From contig CM075671.1 of the NCBI GenBank assembly GCA_037962975.1, positions 39,208,501-39,272,500 on the forward strand: a stretch of DNA of 64,000 nucleotides, read 5' to 3'. The stretch comes from Clitoria ternatea (taxonomy: Eukaryota; Streptophyta; Magnoliopsida; Fabales; Fabaceae). The number at the start of each line of letters is the position of its first letter. Within the stretch, counting starts at the first letter, position 1. Shown in pieces: positions 46,818 to 60,215 of the stretch. The notes beneath the pieces were generated by a model, which worked only from the letters and a program-made list of their open reading frames with translations, was not told the origin of the DNA and did not search any database. A program made the position numbers and the translations under genes.

Positions 46818-47921
46818 AAGCTAAGTGATCATAAACATAAAACACACACATTGTATTATTTAACTGATCATTTCCAAAAATATAACCCAATAGACACAAA
46901 ACTTGCTCAATACCTATACACTAGCACAAAGACTTACACACATTGCATTACACATACATAAACACTACACATCTTTCAATACATAGACACATTACATTTC
47001 ATTTTCATGACAATTCCTAAATGCAAATGTAGATGTGTACACACATACACTCAACATTATAATCAGTACAATTCCTAAACACACATTCACCCTACATTGC
47101 ACACATATAATATTTTTTCAATATGCATTACAATCTTCTATTCACACACAAATCAACACAAAACATTACAATTTAGGCTTGCATCATCATAACTCAACAT
47201 GCATTAATTAACCAACATACATCGAGGGATAATTTATTTCAAAATTAAGTTAAACAACATAACCATAAAAGTAATGCATTAATCAAGATGGGTGAAACAA
47301 TCAACTAGAAGTGCAATATGTGATAGTAAGTGCAATGGTGAACTTACAATGTTTTTTAAAATGCATTTAGGGATTTAGAAGTGGATCTCCCCCATAAAAA
47401 ACCACATGAGCAAAAAACCTGCAAAAAAGAATTATATCCCCTAACACACACATAGGTATACACAAAAGAAAGTCAAAAAAACAACCAATGCATTACTCAA
47501 AAGAACATACAACTCATTATTTGAAGGAGACAATAATATCATTTAGTGCATCTCAAAAACCATTTCATCTATCTCTTTCTCTTTTTATAATTTGGCACTT
47601 TCATTTGATTTGATAATGACTAAAATAATAATATATATCCTTTAAAATGCTTTCATTGAGGAAAAATTGAAGTTTTCTATAGATTGAATTAAAATTATTG
47701 GAATATATGCTTTAAGAAAGATAGAAATAATGAAAAGAAAAGCATAGGAATATAATCTTCAGAGGTATAATAACAAAAAAAAGTAATAAGGAAGTGAAAG
47801 CAAGAGTATTTTAAACTTAACCTAAATGATATGCATTTTTACACAATATATTCTAAGGTAATACTAACCAAGCAAGCTAATGTATCCAAAAACTAAATAA
47901 TAAAATTTCACACAAACACAT

Positions 47922-47971
<50 letters not shown>

Positions 47972-48599
47972 GAATTGTTTAATTGTTATTCAAAATCAAT
48001 TCATAAAAGAAAAAAAGTTGAAAATGTGATAGCAAGAAAGTAACAAGGCGCTCACAACAATAAATGATGGTTTCTTGTTCCAAAAAATGTGTGGAGTTTC
48101 TTTATCGAAAATGTTAAACCTTAATTCCAGAAGAGAAAATCTATCATTAGAGAAGACAAATCATTCACAAGAAGGCGCACACACACACAAGTGTTAAGCA
48201 TATAACGATACACACAATGGAGAAAAACACACTCGTAAGATTATTTTAAAAATTAAAATGTTATAAATTACTTCAAGAATTGTTAGAATATGTAGCTAGA
48301 TCAATTCTTAATGGATTGTTTTAACTAAACCTATGATGTTGAGTTCGAGACCCTAAAAATGTATTTATGTTAAATCTTAATAGGTGTGTAGCATTTTGTC
48401 TCCTATAATAATGTGCATGATTCAAGTACAAATATATTATATCAAACAAAAAATGACTTATCAAACTATAAAATGGTGGGAAAAAAATTGAACTTTCTAT
48501 GCATTGTACTCAAACTTGAGTTGATATGGCCACTAAGTGTGATGAATAAAAGAATTAATAAATTTTCATGTTGCAGTATACTCTCATGTAGTAATAAAT
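46518..48599. other. AT-rich DNA with microsatellites
   Basis: A TACA run at about 46764-46814 and a compound CA then TA run at about 47915-47968 are the clear features. 46850-47220 is rich in 'acacat' words. Small frames through these runs are repeat artefacts. No gene seen. Confidence 0.6.
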
Positions 48600-50395
48600 A
48601 AAAGTCAAAGGGCGAACTCTATTATGGCCTTGACAGAGAAGGGAAAATGGGATAAGGAAGTACAAAAATCAAAAGGAAGTAAAGAGATGTTCCAAAAATA
48701 TCTTTATGGAAGAAAGATGGAGAAGACCAACCCTTGAAGGTATTAAACTTTGGAAACTAAGTGCCATTGAAAATGAGAGTCTAAAAACAACCTTTGGCGA
48801 GGAAGAGATTAATATAGGGCAATTTAGAACTGCGATGACCAAATGAGTTCAATTTAAATTTCTTCAAAAAGTTCTGGTTCGTCATAAAAGAGGATGTATG
48901 CAAAATGGTAAATGAATTCCATGCAAATGAAAGTTTACCGAGAGGATGTGCATCTTTTATTTCCCTTATACCCAAAAAGGAATTTCCCTAGGTGTTTTTA
49001 GACCCATTTCCCTCATTGGTAGCATATAAAATCATATCCAAAATTTTAGCTGACAAGCTTAAGAGGGTTATAAAGGGGTTAATCTTCAAGACCTAGATAA
49101 CTTTTATTAAAAATAGAATTATGTTGGATTGTGTTGTTATTACAAATGAAATTCTAGATAAGGTGAAAAGATAAAGTAAATATTGTGTCATGTTTAAAAT
49201 TGACTTTGAAAAGGAATATGGTCTAGTGTGTTGAGACTTTTTTGTTCTACATGTTAAGGAAGACAGGTTTAGTGAAAATGGTATAATTGGATAAAGGGAT
49301 GTTTGGAATCAACATCTCTTTCAATCATAGTAAATGGTAACCATACCATGAAGTTTAGCAAGATTAAAAGGATCAAACAAAAGGACCCTTTAGCTTCTTT
49401 CTTGTTTCTGATTGTAGTTAAAGGTCAAGGTGGACTAATAAAAAATACGATGGAAAAAGGCTTCTTTGTGATCAAAAGTCTTTCAAGTGTCACATCTATA
49501 ATTTATAGATAACACTCTTATCTTTGATGAGGCCTTAATGGGAAATATTTAGACCTTAAAATGCATTATAAGGTCTTTTGAGTTGGTTCCAAGTTTAAAA
49601 ATTAATTTTCATAAAAAGAAATTATTTGGTAACAACTCCTTTGGAAGAGTTAAATAGTTATGCAACTTACCTAAACTATTAGTTACATGAAGTTCCCTTT
49701 TCATACTCGGGCCTTCCAATTTGGGCTAACCCAAAGGAAATAAACTTGGCCAACTTTCCTAAATAAACTATAAAAAAATTGTCCCTCTAGAAGCAACGTC
49801 ATGTTTTCTTTGGTAGTTGGTTATGCATGCAATGTTTGTACTCTTTTCTCTTCCCTAGATCTTCTTCTCATTTTTTTTCTTGCACCTGAAACTAATATTA
49901 TGCAAATTGAAAAGTTACTAAGGGATTTCTTATGGGGTAAATAGTAAGGGAAAGGTAGAGTTGCATAAGTAAGATGAAATATGGTTTGTAAATTAAAAGA
50001 AAAGGGAAGTTTGGGAGTGAGGTAGTTATCTAGTTTTAACATTAAACTATGAGGTGAATGGAGATATAGGTTTTAAAAAGGAAAACAATGCTTAACGTGT
50101 GGGATTTTAAGGTCAAAAATATGGTGATTTGAGTGAGAGTTAGTAGGCGAAAAGTACCCCAGCCTCAACCCTTTAGAAAATAAGTGGCGAGAAGTTGTGG
50201 TAAGAAAGATGGGGGTGGTCATTATGCATTATTTTGGGAAGATGTTAGGCTTTAGAGACTCCCTAAGAAAATGAGTTTCCTAGTTTATTTATATCTCTCT
50301 TTTACAACAGCAAAAATGCAATACTTTCGGTACATTGTAGGATAGATTTTGGAGGTGGGGTATTCAGTGGAGAATGAACTTTTTACAATGGGAGT
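48600..50395 (+). pseudogene. Decayed L1-type LINE, reverse transcriptase part
   Basis: Across shifting frames the sequence gives a recognisable plant L1 reverse transcriptase: WRRPTLEGIKLWKLSAIENE, FISLIPKK, FRPISLIGS followed by YKIISKILADKLKR, then a TFIKNRIMLDCVVITNEIL block, and further on KIKRIKQKDPLASFLFLIVV. Many stops and frameshifts break it, and the catalytic YADD-like motif is not clearly visible. It ends at 50395 in a block reading MNFLQWE, where the zinc-binding C-terminal region should follow. That region appears at 55024, after a 4.6-kb insertion. Confidence 0.85.
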
Positions 50396-51290
50396 TGTAA
50401 TAGCCTGACCTTTTGTAATAGGGGTAGCTAATATTTTATATAATATGTGTGTCTTTCTGCATAAGTTAATTATTGCTAAGTATTGTGATTTATTTGGGTA
50501 TTTAAAAATAGAATCGTAATTGACTTATAATCATGAATGATGTTTATGTGGTACATGAATATGTGAAAGTTTGTTATCAAGGATTTAATTTATTAAAATA
50601 TTGTTCAAAAGTTACCTAGTATGAAAATATTATTATTTTAATTTGTCCCAAGAATTTTTTATAACCCCAAACCTTGAGCCGGCAAGGAACAAAAATCGAG
50701 AAAATAAAGTGGACCTCATCATGTGGACCCTACCACAAGGCCAAGAGCCAGTCAAACAAGGGAGAACTTTTTCCTTTCTTTCACTCGGTATACCACACGT
50801 TGTGTGTCTACATTTTCTTCCACTATCAACACTATATGTCAAGCATATTGTTCCCTGTACTGCAAGTGTCATGTGCACATCACCCCAAAGCCATGTGTCA
50901 TGTTTTCACCACTCAGGGGACACATGTCGGTAAACAGTCATTCTGACCCCCGTCTTGTCAAACACGTATTGGCATGAGGACATTCTGACCCTCATTGCAT
51001 CAAGCCACATCTCACCCCTAGAACTTGGACCCTTGTCACATCGGAACACATGTCACCACCCAGTTAAAAGGAAATGCAACCCTTGTCTTGTGCAGGATAT
51101 GTATCGGTGTGCAGTTCTCCTAACCCTAATCTTGTCAGGACATATGTCACCTCAAGGACTCACTAATATTATTTTTCGGTACTAGAACCTTTCACATTAT
51201 ATCAAAAATAATTCAAAATTCGAGCACCATCCTCCTTCCACACAATTTTACTTCACAGCCATACTTCACTCACCTTACCTAAAATCTTTT

Positions 51291-51298
51291 CTATAAAT
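51291..51298 (+). promoter_or_regulatory. TATA box of the inserted element
   Basis: CTATAAAT followed by a C- and T-rich leader, as in plant promoters and in LTRs. It lies about 300 bases before the donor site at 51593. Confidence 0.45.
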
Positions 51299-53592
51299 TC
51301 CACTCACTCCAACACTTCAACATTTTACATTCTCCTAAGTTTCCAAAGTTTCACTCTCCCCCTCTATTCTCTTCTCTAAGTCGTGGCCACACCACCAACC
51401 CGAGGTTGTAGTTTTGCCTTTTCCTTTCAAAGCTACGAGGCCGACCCGATCATTGTCGAGAGTTTGAGACAGGAATCGAACGGCAACCTATCTCTTCAAG
51501 ATTCTTGTGGGTTTTGCTTATGGGTCCAGGCTAGAACGTAGGTTACTTACCCTTAAAACTGTTGTTTGTTTTGAGTTTTCGGCATAATAAAGGTGAGTTT
51601 TCTTGATGTATTTAAGATTCTTTGTTAGTGCTCCAAATCTGTTTGGAAAAATGAAAATAAGTTTAAAAGGTTCAGATCCATGAGAAAATCAATTTTTACA
51701 ACGATCGGACCCTGAAACTGTATATACATGTGCTTTGTGTTTTCCCTTGAACTTGTGTGTTTTGAGAATGTTTTGAATGATTCTAAGTTCATAATTAAAT
51801 GTCATTTCTGTTTGGAAAATGAAATTGTTTGCTCTAGAACCTTGGTTGAAATGCATGCAAGGTACTTAGTAAAGATTGTTGAATTTTTGGCATGAAATTT
51901 CTCTTTGTGTGAATTTGAGTTTGGAAATGACTATGGTGCATATTTTTCATGCTAGAAATTTTGTTTAATACTATCCATAATGCATGCTCAATTTATTGTG
52001 TGAAAATATATGTCGTTACTAAGCCAAAGTACTAAAATAGTCACATTTTTAACTTATTTTCGTGGCACCCGCGATTTGTGTTATTTTGAGCATGCGAATC
52101 TAAACCTGGTCTACGATAATAGTTATGTGGAGGTCATGACCAGGGGTTGTGATGCTACTGGAGTTATGACGACCTTGTGCTTAGTTGTAAACTCACGAGA
52201 TCAGATGTCTAAAATGTAATTTTTGTAAAACAGTGAGAAAGGACCTTTTTGAAAATATTTATAACTTATAATTTCAATTAACTATTGTCTAGAATAGTAA
52301 TTAATTAGTATTTTATAAATTAAAGTTTTAATAAAGTTTTATTAAGGAAGAATCGACCAAATGACTCTGTTTCACCGAAAACCACCCTTACAAACCAATT
52401 TGAAAATAAAAGATATTTTTGGTATATGGTTTTGGACCTCTGTCTATAACTTAATTAATAAGATTCTATAACTTAATTAATAAGATTATTAGGCCTAGTA
52501 ATTAGCTTAGATGACTTAAAATTAGAGAATCCGGCAAAAGGACAAAAGTCAGGCTCAAATAGGCCTATAAGGATAAATTGGTAATTTCGTCTAAGATTTG
52601 ATTAATTATTTTTTTAATTTTGGTAGTTGATTGTTGATAATGTTCTAAAAAGGTTATATAAAACTTAAAAAGTATTTTTTGACCATTAGATAAAAGATAT
52701 TAACTTTATAACGTTAAATTGGTTATAAAAGACAAACCTTTGAATATAAAACTTTGAGATGCTTGTGAGGAAAGTGTTACGCACCGAATGACCCATTTTA
52801 TATTTCTAAAAATGCATATGAGCTGTGATGGCAGTGGTGGTTTTGGATTGCGAACCCGCCACCCAACTATAACAGACGCACTAAAGGAGCGTGTTTTGGG
52901 TGAGGGCTGGTGATTCACGTGGCATGGTCAAGTAACACGCATTATGCATGCATCATATCATACAATGGTTTGTGATGAGGAACGAAAATGGGGATACCTA
53001 AGGAACGAAGGTGTTCTATCTCTTGGGTAGGTCTTGGGAGCACGACTAGGGAAGTTCCCTCATATGGCAATAAAATTGTATATGAAGCCGAGAAAAACTG
53101 AGGCTATCTTGGTGTGTTTCGACTCAAGAAATCGTGTCCATAGTCATGGAGAACTAATTCCTAGTATGTCATATTTGGAGCCCATTTGGCGATATGATTC
53201 AGACTATGTCTCATTTTTATGAACCTAATTTAGGATCGGTGGGCTCCAACCAAGTTCCATGTCATTGTTGGTGTTGGAGATTTGGGTCCACATGCATAAA
53301 CATACATAATATCATAAAACATGTTCAAAGATAAACGATCCATGCATTAATACTTGTATGATTAACTTGATATGTTGAGTGTGATAATGTATAATGAGTT
53401 GTTCTGTTAAGTCCTTGAACTGTGTTGATTAAATGACTCATGTTAGTATCCCTAATTTGATAACATGCTTGAATGTATTGTTGTATGGTAAACCATGTTT
53501 ATACATCTTTGATTACGATGTATCTCATAAGGCGACAGTGATGAAGCCACCTCTTTATTTGTCTTGTTTGTGCATGTAATGTATGTGTTTAG

Positions 53593-54430
53593 ATGTCGAT
53601 TGCCCGAGTGGACAAGGGCAAGGGTCCCATTGTTTCTGAGGATGAAAGCCCGCTTGGAGTCATTTCCCTTACAACGACTAAAGGTAGGGTCTCTTCCAAA
53701 AGCTGAGACCCCATCTGAGGCGCCCCATTTATTGTGACTACTGTTAGTTTTGTTGTGTCATCGTCGTTGTTCTACAAAGATATCCATGTCATTGAGGCGT
53801 CAATCCGCCATTTTTGGTGATCCCTCTGGACCCTTTAGCTTCACGGGTTATGAAGACGAAGCAGAGAACGATCTCCCCCGCACTATAAAAGGTTGTGATG
53901 CATGTCCTAGTCTTGGTCTATCGTGATTCACCGCATGGATTGAATATGGAACCTGATTCGTCCCTTTTTAACACCATGGATCTAATCTCACCCAAGGTTG
54001 CATGATGATTCAAGGATAAGTCAACCTGAGAGGAAGAGTTAGCTAGGAACGATCTCCCAGTACACATAGAAGAAGAGGACATTCTTATGCCTGAGTCTAA
54101 GGAGGACCTACGAGAGATGACGATTGAGATTGTTAATGAAGAGTCGGTCTTAGAGAGAGTAGTGCTTGAATACGCAGTTCTAGAGGATGGAGTAAGATTA
54201 TGCACTCTCATGGATGAGTTCACACCCTACGACTGGCAACGCATCTATGCAATGTGCCAAGAAGAAGGCTTGGAGCCTATAAAATCATGTGCGGCAATGA
54301 CAAGCTATTAATCGGACACACTTACTTAATGGTGTGTCAAAAGAGGCGTCGAATGACTCATATTGGGGAAGCATCAACGTCGAGATCAAATAGTGAAACT
54401 CAGGAGGAACCTTAAGGAGGAGGTCATGGT
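53593..54430 (+). pseudogene. Decayed coding region of the inserted element, function unknown
   Basis: ATG 53593 starts a 37-residue frame (MSIARVDKGKGPIVSEDESP) right after an acceptor-like TTTAG. A second piece is open at 53786-53926, including DPSGPFSFTGYEDEAENDLP. A third runs about 54034-54311, including MPESKEDLREMTIEIVNEES and DEFTPYDWQRIYAMCQEEGL. The pieces are in different frames, with stops between. The acidic composition and the FTPYDWQRIYAMC stretch look like real protein. I have a faint sense of having seen such sequence in legume genomes but cannot name a family. Confidence 0.5.
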
Positions 54431-55023
54431 AGAGTCAGTTAGAAGCCATCGTCATAGGATGTTATATTTCCTTTCCCTTCTCGTATCTTTTCTTTCCCTT
54501 TAGATGTATTTGTTGTTGTAAAAAGGACCGTTTGGCCTTGCAATGTATTACGTTATTATTATATCTTCTAATCTTTAATCTATTAAACTGCCAAGTAACT
54601 ACTTGATGTTTTCCACTTTTACTTATTAAAAAAAATCACATATTTTCAAAAACAAGTGACGCTATTTGATTATTAGGTAGAGACATATCAAAACCTTGTA
54701 AGAGCCTTGAATAATTAAGAGTGTTTTAGGAATAGGCCTCAAAAGTAAGTTTTTCTAAACCCTTTTCCCTTTGAATTTCAATTTTGATTTATAGAATGTA
54801 TGAGGTTAGGGATAAGATTAGACAACCACTGGGTCTGATTGCTGTAAGATTTAGGAATTTGAATGGATTGAATGTGGTTTAGAGGGGTTGTGGTTGCATA
54901 ACCCTTGTTTCTGAGATTGAACCTGCGCACCTCATGCGTAGCGTCCCACTGACGCGTAGCATGAGGCATGAGCTGTAACCCCACACGTAGGATTGTTGGC
55001 TAAAGAAACTAGAAAAATTAGGT

Positions 55024-55330
55024 AACTATTTTGTAAAATCTACGTATAAGGAAATCAAAAGAGAATTAGCAACTGTTTTGGTCCTAGATTGGTATAGAAA
55101 AGTCTGGTCTAACATTGTACTATATAAGCTATCATCCTTTGTTTGGAAGGCTTTTAAGGATAGAATTCCATCTCTAGAAACGTGGCATTTGGCCTGATAA
55201 TTTGGTTTCATGCATTTTTTGCAATGATTATTCAGAAACTCCATCTTATTTATCACTTACTTGCATGTTTGCATCACATTTATGGAATCTATGCTATAAT
55301 TGGCTTCAAATTGTGATGTCTAAGAATGTA
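55024..55330 (+). pseudogene. LINE remnant, zf-RVT C-terminal region
   Basis: From 55024 the frame gives NYFVKSTYKEIKRELATVLV, then a DWYRKVWSN..SSFVWKAFKDRIPS stretch, the zf-RVT region found after L1 reverse transcriptases. After a TGA a shifted frame gives the rest, CIFCNDYSETPSYLSLTCMF and a W-rich tail, with the C..C..H/C pattern of that zinc region. It continues the LINE broken at 50395; about 100 bases of LINE seem to be lost or overgrown at the join. Confidence 0.8.
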
Positions 55331-55708
55331 ATATAACACTTTGTGCAACATTCTAGTTTGTTGGTAGTTAATATACCCCCATCACATTTTTGGTAACATT
55401 AGAGTTTTTCTTCATTTATGTGTGGATGGTGTATTGAGCCATTAATTTCTTTGTCGTTTCTATAACTTATGTAATGTTGAGACGAGCTTTAGTACCCTTA
55501 ATAAAATTCTATTATGCTATTTAGAAATAATTGATGAAAGTTTTTTACCAAATTAATTTCAACATAACTATTTTTATGGTTTATTTATTTTTACTTTGAT
55601 ATATATTATTTAAAGTTGAGAAAACAACTAGAAGTCTTCCTATATCAAGATGTAACCAGAAATTCAAAATAAATTGTTAAGCTAAAATGGTTATGCCAAT
55701 TAATTTAA
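55331..55708. other. LINE 3' end and AT-rich DNA
   Basis: Probably the untranslated tail of the LINE followed by AT-rich intergenic DNA. No poly(A) run clearly marks its end. Confidence 0.4.
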
Positions 55709-56208
55709 GGTTTAAATATGTTTTTATCTATATGCTTGGTTTTGGTCCTCGTAAAATATTTTTTTATATTTAGTCCTTTTTTTTTTGAAAATTTTGATCT
55801 TGGTCCCTACTTTGAACTTGGATTAGTTAATTATTGGCATAAGTAATTATATTAGATGTTAGTTTGTTGAAACGCTTATGAAACATCCAACTTACTATTA
55901 ACACATGATTCCGACGGAGTAATATATAATTTTTGGTTATTAAAAATCTTAACAATTTTATTTTCTAACATTTTTAAGGAAATTTTAACTATTAAAAATT
56001 ATACTTCAACTCGTAAGAGTCACTTGTTAACTGTTGGTTGGATATATCAGAACTATATAAACTAGTCAATGTATAATTTAATTACTCATGTCAACAGTTA
56101 ACTAATTCAAATTTAAAGTAATTACAAAGATCAAAATAAAACAATATCAAAAACATTTTATACTGACCAAAACATTTTTCAAAAAAATAAAGACCAAAAT
56201 TCTCTCCC
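55709..56208. mobile_element. MITE-like element, GGTTTAAATATG family
   Basis: The left end GGTTTAAATATGTTTTTATC is followed by 'ggttttggtcctcg' and 'tttagtcc'; the right end, reversed, has gagaattttggtctttattt and gttttggtcagtataaaat. This gives an imperfect inverted repeat of about 60 bp. 'Ggtttaaatatgtttttggtccct' ends are abundant in legumes as I recall. Borders are approximate. Confidence 0.55.
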
Positions 56209-59200
56209 ACGTATATGTATATGAAGGATTTATCCAATTAGTAATTTACAATAAAACTTTAATTACACCTTGAATTTTTTGATCTGAACATTAAAAAACA
56301 ATTATAATCAAATAGATCAAATATATAAATTTTAATTTAACTTAATAATCATTTAATATTCTATCAATCAATTTTAACAGAATTTATATAATTTATAATA
56401 CAAGTAATTATTGACTATTAATATGATATAGATATGATTGTTAAATTTTCCTAAAAGTTTAGATGTGGAATTATCATAATATTATGAAATAATTTAAGGA
56501 TTACTAACGCGCGTACATATCCTACGAAATCTTGGTTCTCACTATGTAAGGCAAAGCAATAGAAAAATAAAATAAATATTTAAATCAAGTGCTCACATCT
56601 CCTACGAAATCTGGTAAAAATAATTAAGTACTCTGTAAAGCAAGATACCAGAACCACTCATCTCATCTCATTCATTAGTGAATAAATTAAGTACTCCTTA
56701 TGAATCTCTTTCTCACAAACTTTGTTTTCTTCCCTCTTTTCAATGCTTAAAAGCAGTTAATCAAATTAACTAGGCATAGAATCAATTGAAATTAGCATTA
56801 ACATGTTTATTTATGAAAAAAAAATAAACCTAATGTAAACTGAATTAAAGCCCACAAATAGAAACAAAAGTACTAATTAACCAAAAACAAATATTCATGA
56901 TAAAAAAATATTAAAAATTGGTGTTGTCCAATATACATTAACAAATGAGTTATGCATCGTACATAAAACTTTGGTAGCCGTTAGATATATAATATTATTT
57001 ACATCAATACATTACCAGTTGTATCTTGATTATATAAGTAAATTTACAATTATATCGGTTCTTCTTTGGATTGAGAGGGGCCCACAGTGTCTCTCTCCCC
57101 CTATTTTAGGCAAAGAGTAATGGAGATTTTGATTCTCTCTTAATCTTAGACAGATTCAGTTACACCTATGTCATTCTGGACTTGGATTAAAGACCCCCTA
57201 TCCCTTTTCTTTTTACCGTTTGTATAAATCCGGTCTCTAGAGAGGCCCTTTTGTAATTAGGTGACACATTATTAAGCTAAATACAACCTTATAGTAATCC
57301 TCTAAGGCTTTGTACGTTATTAGACTCATTGTGAACAATATCCATTATCATTCATCATCAACAATCAAAGACACCACTCAACAATAACATATTTTCAGAA
57401 TTATGACGAGAATAAAAAGGATGAGGAGTGGATTTATAATTAACCAAAATTTAAAATGATTTTTTTATATGTTTATTTACATAGGTATCAAACCTATTAT
57501 AACACGTCATCAATTATGGTATAGAGATATGCCATAGCCTAAAAGCCATTAAGCATTTATGTAATTTCATTTGATAATAACACAAATCAAGCATGCCCAA
57601 AATAAAAATCAAGCATAGTATATCGATTTCTTCCAATTCTTACCACATTCCGAATTCCCAATTGGATTTTTGGTTAGCACCCATTCCCCACCATTTTAGC
57701 TCTGCATCCTGTGAATCCAAGCGCATTACAACAAATAAGAACATGTAATTGTTGAAATTAAAGCATGAAAATTACAATAAACGTTGCTAACTACCTATAT
57801 ATAATATCATATTTGGCACCTCAAATTACGAAACAAAATAAGATAAATATAAAAGACATTTGTCCAGAGAAACGAGATGAAAACCTAACTTGCTTTTAGA
57901 TCTACCGGTTCAATTCATATCCAATAATACTTCCAAATTACTACATGTACATCATAACTAAACATATATATGTATATAATGTTGTGAGAGATGTACCATA
58001 ATGTTTCCGTAGGCTTACCTTTCAAGCATGGACAATTGACAGAAACCAGGTATGTTGTTCAACTTGATTAAACTTCTAACTTTTTTTTAACGATAGAAAA
58101 ATATATTAATAGAAAGCAATATTTTAAGTTTAAAACGCTGCTAATTATTGTACAAAAATTAGCCCATTCTTGTAAAAATGAATTCCAAAGGTAATTGGTC
58201 CTCTTAGACCTACTTTGAAATTGCTATTTCAAAATCATAACAAAAAAATAACAACATGGTTCAAATTTAAAACTGACTAAAGTATAAAAGCAATCGGAAC
58301 CTTACATAAGAAAAGTTGAAGTGAGGCATCTAAGCAAGCCAAGCCGCAAGAAGAAGAAGAACAAGAAAGGGGAAAATAGAAAGGAAAAGGTTGAGGTGTC
58401 CAAAGTCGAAACCATTTTAGTTGCCCATGGTTTTCATAGTTTTAAAAATTATATATAAGTGGCTCAGATCCTCTCAACTTGTCATTATTAATCAGAAAGT
58501 ATTTCTTTATAACTCTTTTATAAAAATTATTTTTACAATTAACAAAGCAGAGAAAATGTAAAGAAAAATGTATGAACAAATGATAAAATATTATAAAAAA
58601 AGTATTTCATTATCATTTGCTCAAAAAACTTCAATTAAACATTTCCATAATCTATCTGTTTATATATTAAAGTCCTTTCAATGAGATGCCGTACGGTATT
58701 TTCTCTTAATTTTAATTTTAAAATTATTTTTATTTACTACATTATTTTCTTTTGATTAACTTTGCACTCATTTTCATTTATATATATATATACAGGTATT
58801 TTATTTCCGAAGTATTACATTAATTTTTATTTAGTTTTTAAAACAAAATAAAAATAAGAAATATAATAATATTTAATCAAGTAAAAATTAAAATTTCATA
58901 GTAGCTAGGTAGATGTTAAATAACGAAAAATAAAAAGTACATTAATAAAATATCCGTTAATATTAACTTTTTTTATAAGTTCATCCTTACATTAAAATGT
59001 CCGTAAATATTAACTTCGAATTAGCAGATAAGATGAAGTGTATATCTACAAAGGGTGAGGATTTGAAAAGGATTTGGAAACTAAAAATGAGTATTAAGCC
59101 GCATCAAGATCAAATTAAGGTATGTTAGGGTTTTTATTTTTATGTAGTTTCATTGGGTTTTTATCTGTTTTGGGGTTGAATTTGAGTTTTGTCATCTTAT

Positions 59201-59399
59201 TTTTTTAGGGTTTGGTTCCGTAAGATCGATGCAAATTAAATAAGGTTGGGTTTAGATTATATTTATCACTTTTTAGAGATTAACATGTGGATTTTCTTAT
59301 GTTATTATTGTTTGGACATTTTTACTTTGATTGTTGTGGTTGTTATGATTTAAAATGTGCACATGCAGTCATTTAATTCTCAGGTTATGATCATTGTAG
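56209..59399. other. AT-rich intergenic DNA with an LTR-like segment near 57060-57320
   Basis: 57060-57320 is GC-richer and reads like a short LTR or promoter (TTGTATAAATCCGG, then TTTTGTAATTAGGTGACACA), loosely similar to 25840-26010. 58340-58400 has an AAG-rich run. 59037-59129 could be a short exon before a GTATGT donor but has no recognisable product. No other gene evidence. Confidence 0.4.
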
Positions 59400-59482
59400 G
59401 AACTTAAGAACCTAAGGCCTCAACTTTATTCTACCGTAGAATGTTGTGAAAAATCTTATCTCCATATAGTGAACAGAAATAA
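59400..59482 (+). pseudogene. Single exon of an ABI-like (ABIL) gene, frameshifted
   Basis: After an acceptor (ATCATTGTAG) the sequence encodes ELKNLRPQLYSTVECCEKSY, close to the conserved N-terminal segment of plant ABIL proteins, subunits of the SCAR/WAVE complex that drives actin nucleation. A donor GTAAGG follows at about 59485. Near the end the expected reading is lost by what looks like a 2-base insertion (CATATAGTG). I found no other ABIL exon nearby; the copia element at 60216 lies where the next ones might have been. So it is a gene fragment, not a working gene. Confidence 0.75.
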
Positions 59483-60215
59483 ATGTAAGGATTATGTTTG
59501 TTAATGTGTCTTTTATGTTTTTTTTTCCTTGAAGGCATCCTTTCCCCCTTCTTTTCAGTTGTTTTTCTATGTGTATGCTGAAGCTTGCTAACAGGTCAAA
59601 CGATTTGTGGTGTAGTACTATAGCTTTCTTCTATTCTAGTTAATTCTAAACAGAGATGCAAATGTTATGAATTAAATTTTCCCTTTGGGCATTTCAATTA
59701 ATGTTAGTTGTATCTTGCTATATGTGAATAAATTGAAATAAAACTTGGATAAGAACAATGAATAGATTTGGAGTGTATCTTTTTATTTCAATATGACGAT
59801 TTCTTGTTACAAACTATGGATGGTCTAAAACATTGACTATTGTTTTTAATGAAATTTTATTGGGTCCTAAGTCTTGATCATTTTAATCATATCTGCATAT
59901 GTGTGTATGCATGTATGCACAGAAGCATTCCCTATACTGATTCTTAAAATATATGTTCATGTTTCAATTGTAAAATTGGTGAGAATGAATGTAATATATC
60001 TTATCATCCTTAATACCTGAAATAGTTGTTGTGTTGTTACTAGTCAATGTAATTGTATCTTGGAGTTATAATGAGAGGGTTCTTTTAGTATTATAGGCTC
60101 ATGCCAACTCTTTGGTACAAAATATATGAGTGTCACGGAAGACAACATTTCCTATGCAGTATGCACATATTGTTTTGTGTTTGAACTACATGAAATTTTT
60201 ACTTATGTTATATAT
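59483..60215. other. Intron-like or intergenic DNA left of the copia element
   Basis: AT-rich, T-rich sequence without open frames of note, consistent with a decayed intron after the ABIL exon. TATAT at 60211-60215 is the left copy of the expected target duplication of the copia element; the right copy lies outside the window. Confidence 0.45.

Larger units (their letters stand above)
50396..55020 (+). mobile_element. LTR-like element inserted into the LINE (unclassified)
   Basis: Begins TGTAATAGCC directly after the LINE break. A TATA box CTATAAAT (51291-51298), a GC-richer leader, a donor AAAG then GTGAGT at 51593 and an acceptor TTTAG ending at 53592 give it a gene-like layout: promoter, leader exon, 2.0-kb intron, then a short coding start at 53593. 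The right border is uncertain. Another TGTAAGAGCC near 54697 could be the start of a second LTR. No gag or pol domain was recognised, so it is either a LARD-like non-autonomous element or a strongly decayed one. Confidence 0.5.

Noticed and set aside
46714..46961. Frames of 61 and 75 codons
   Set aside because: They run through a TACA microsatellite.
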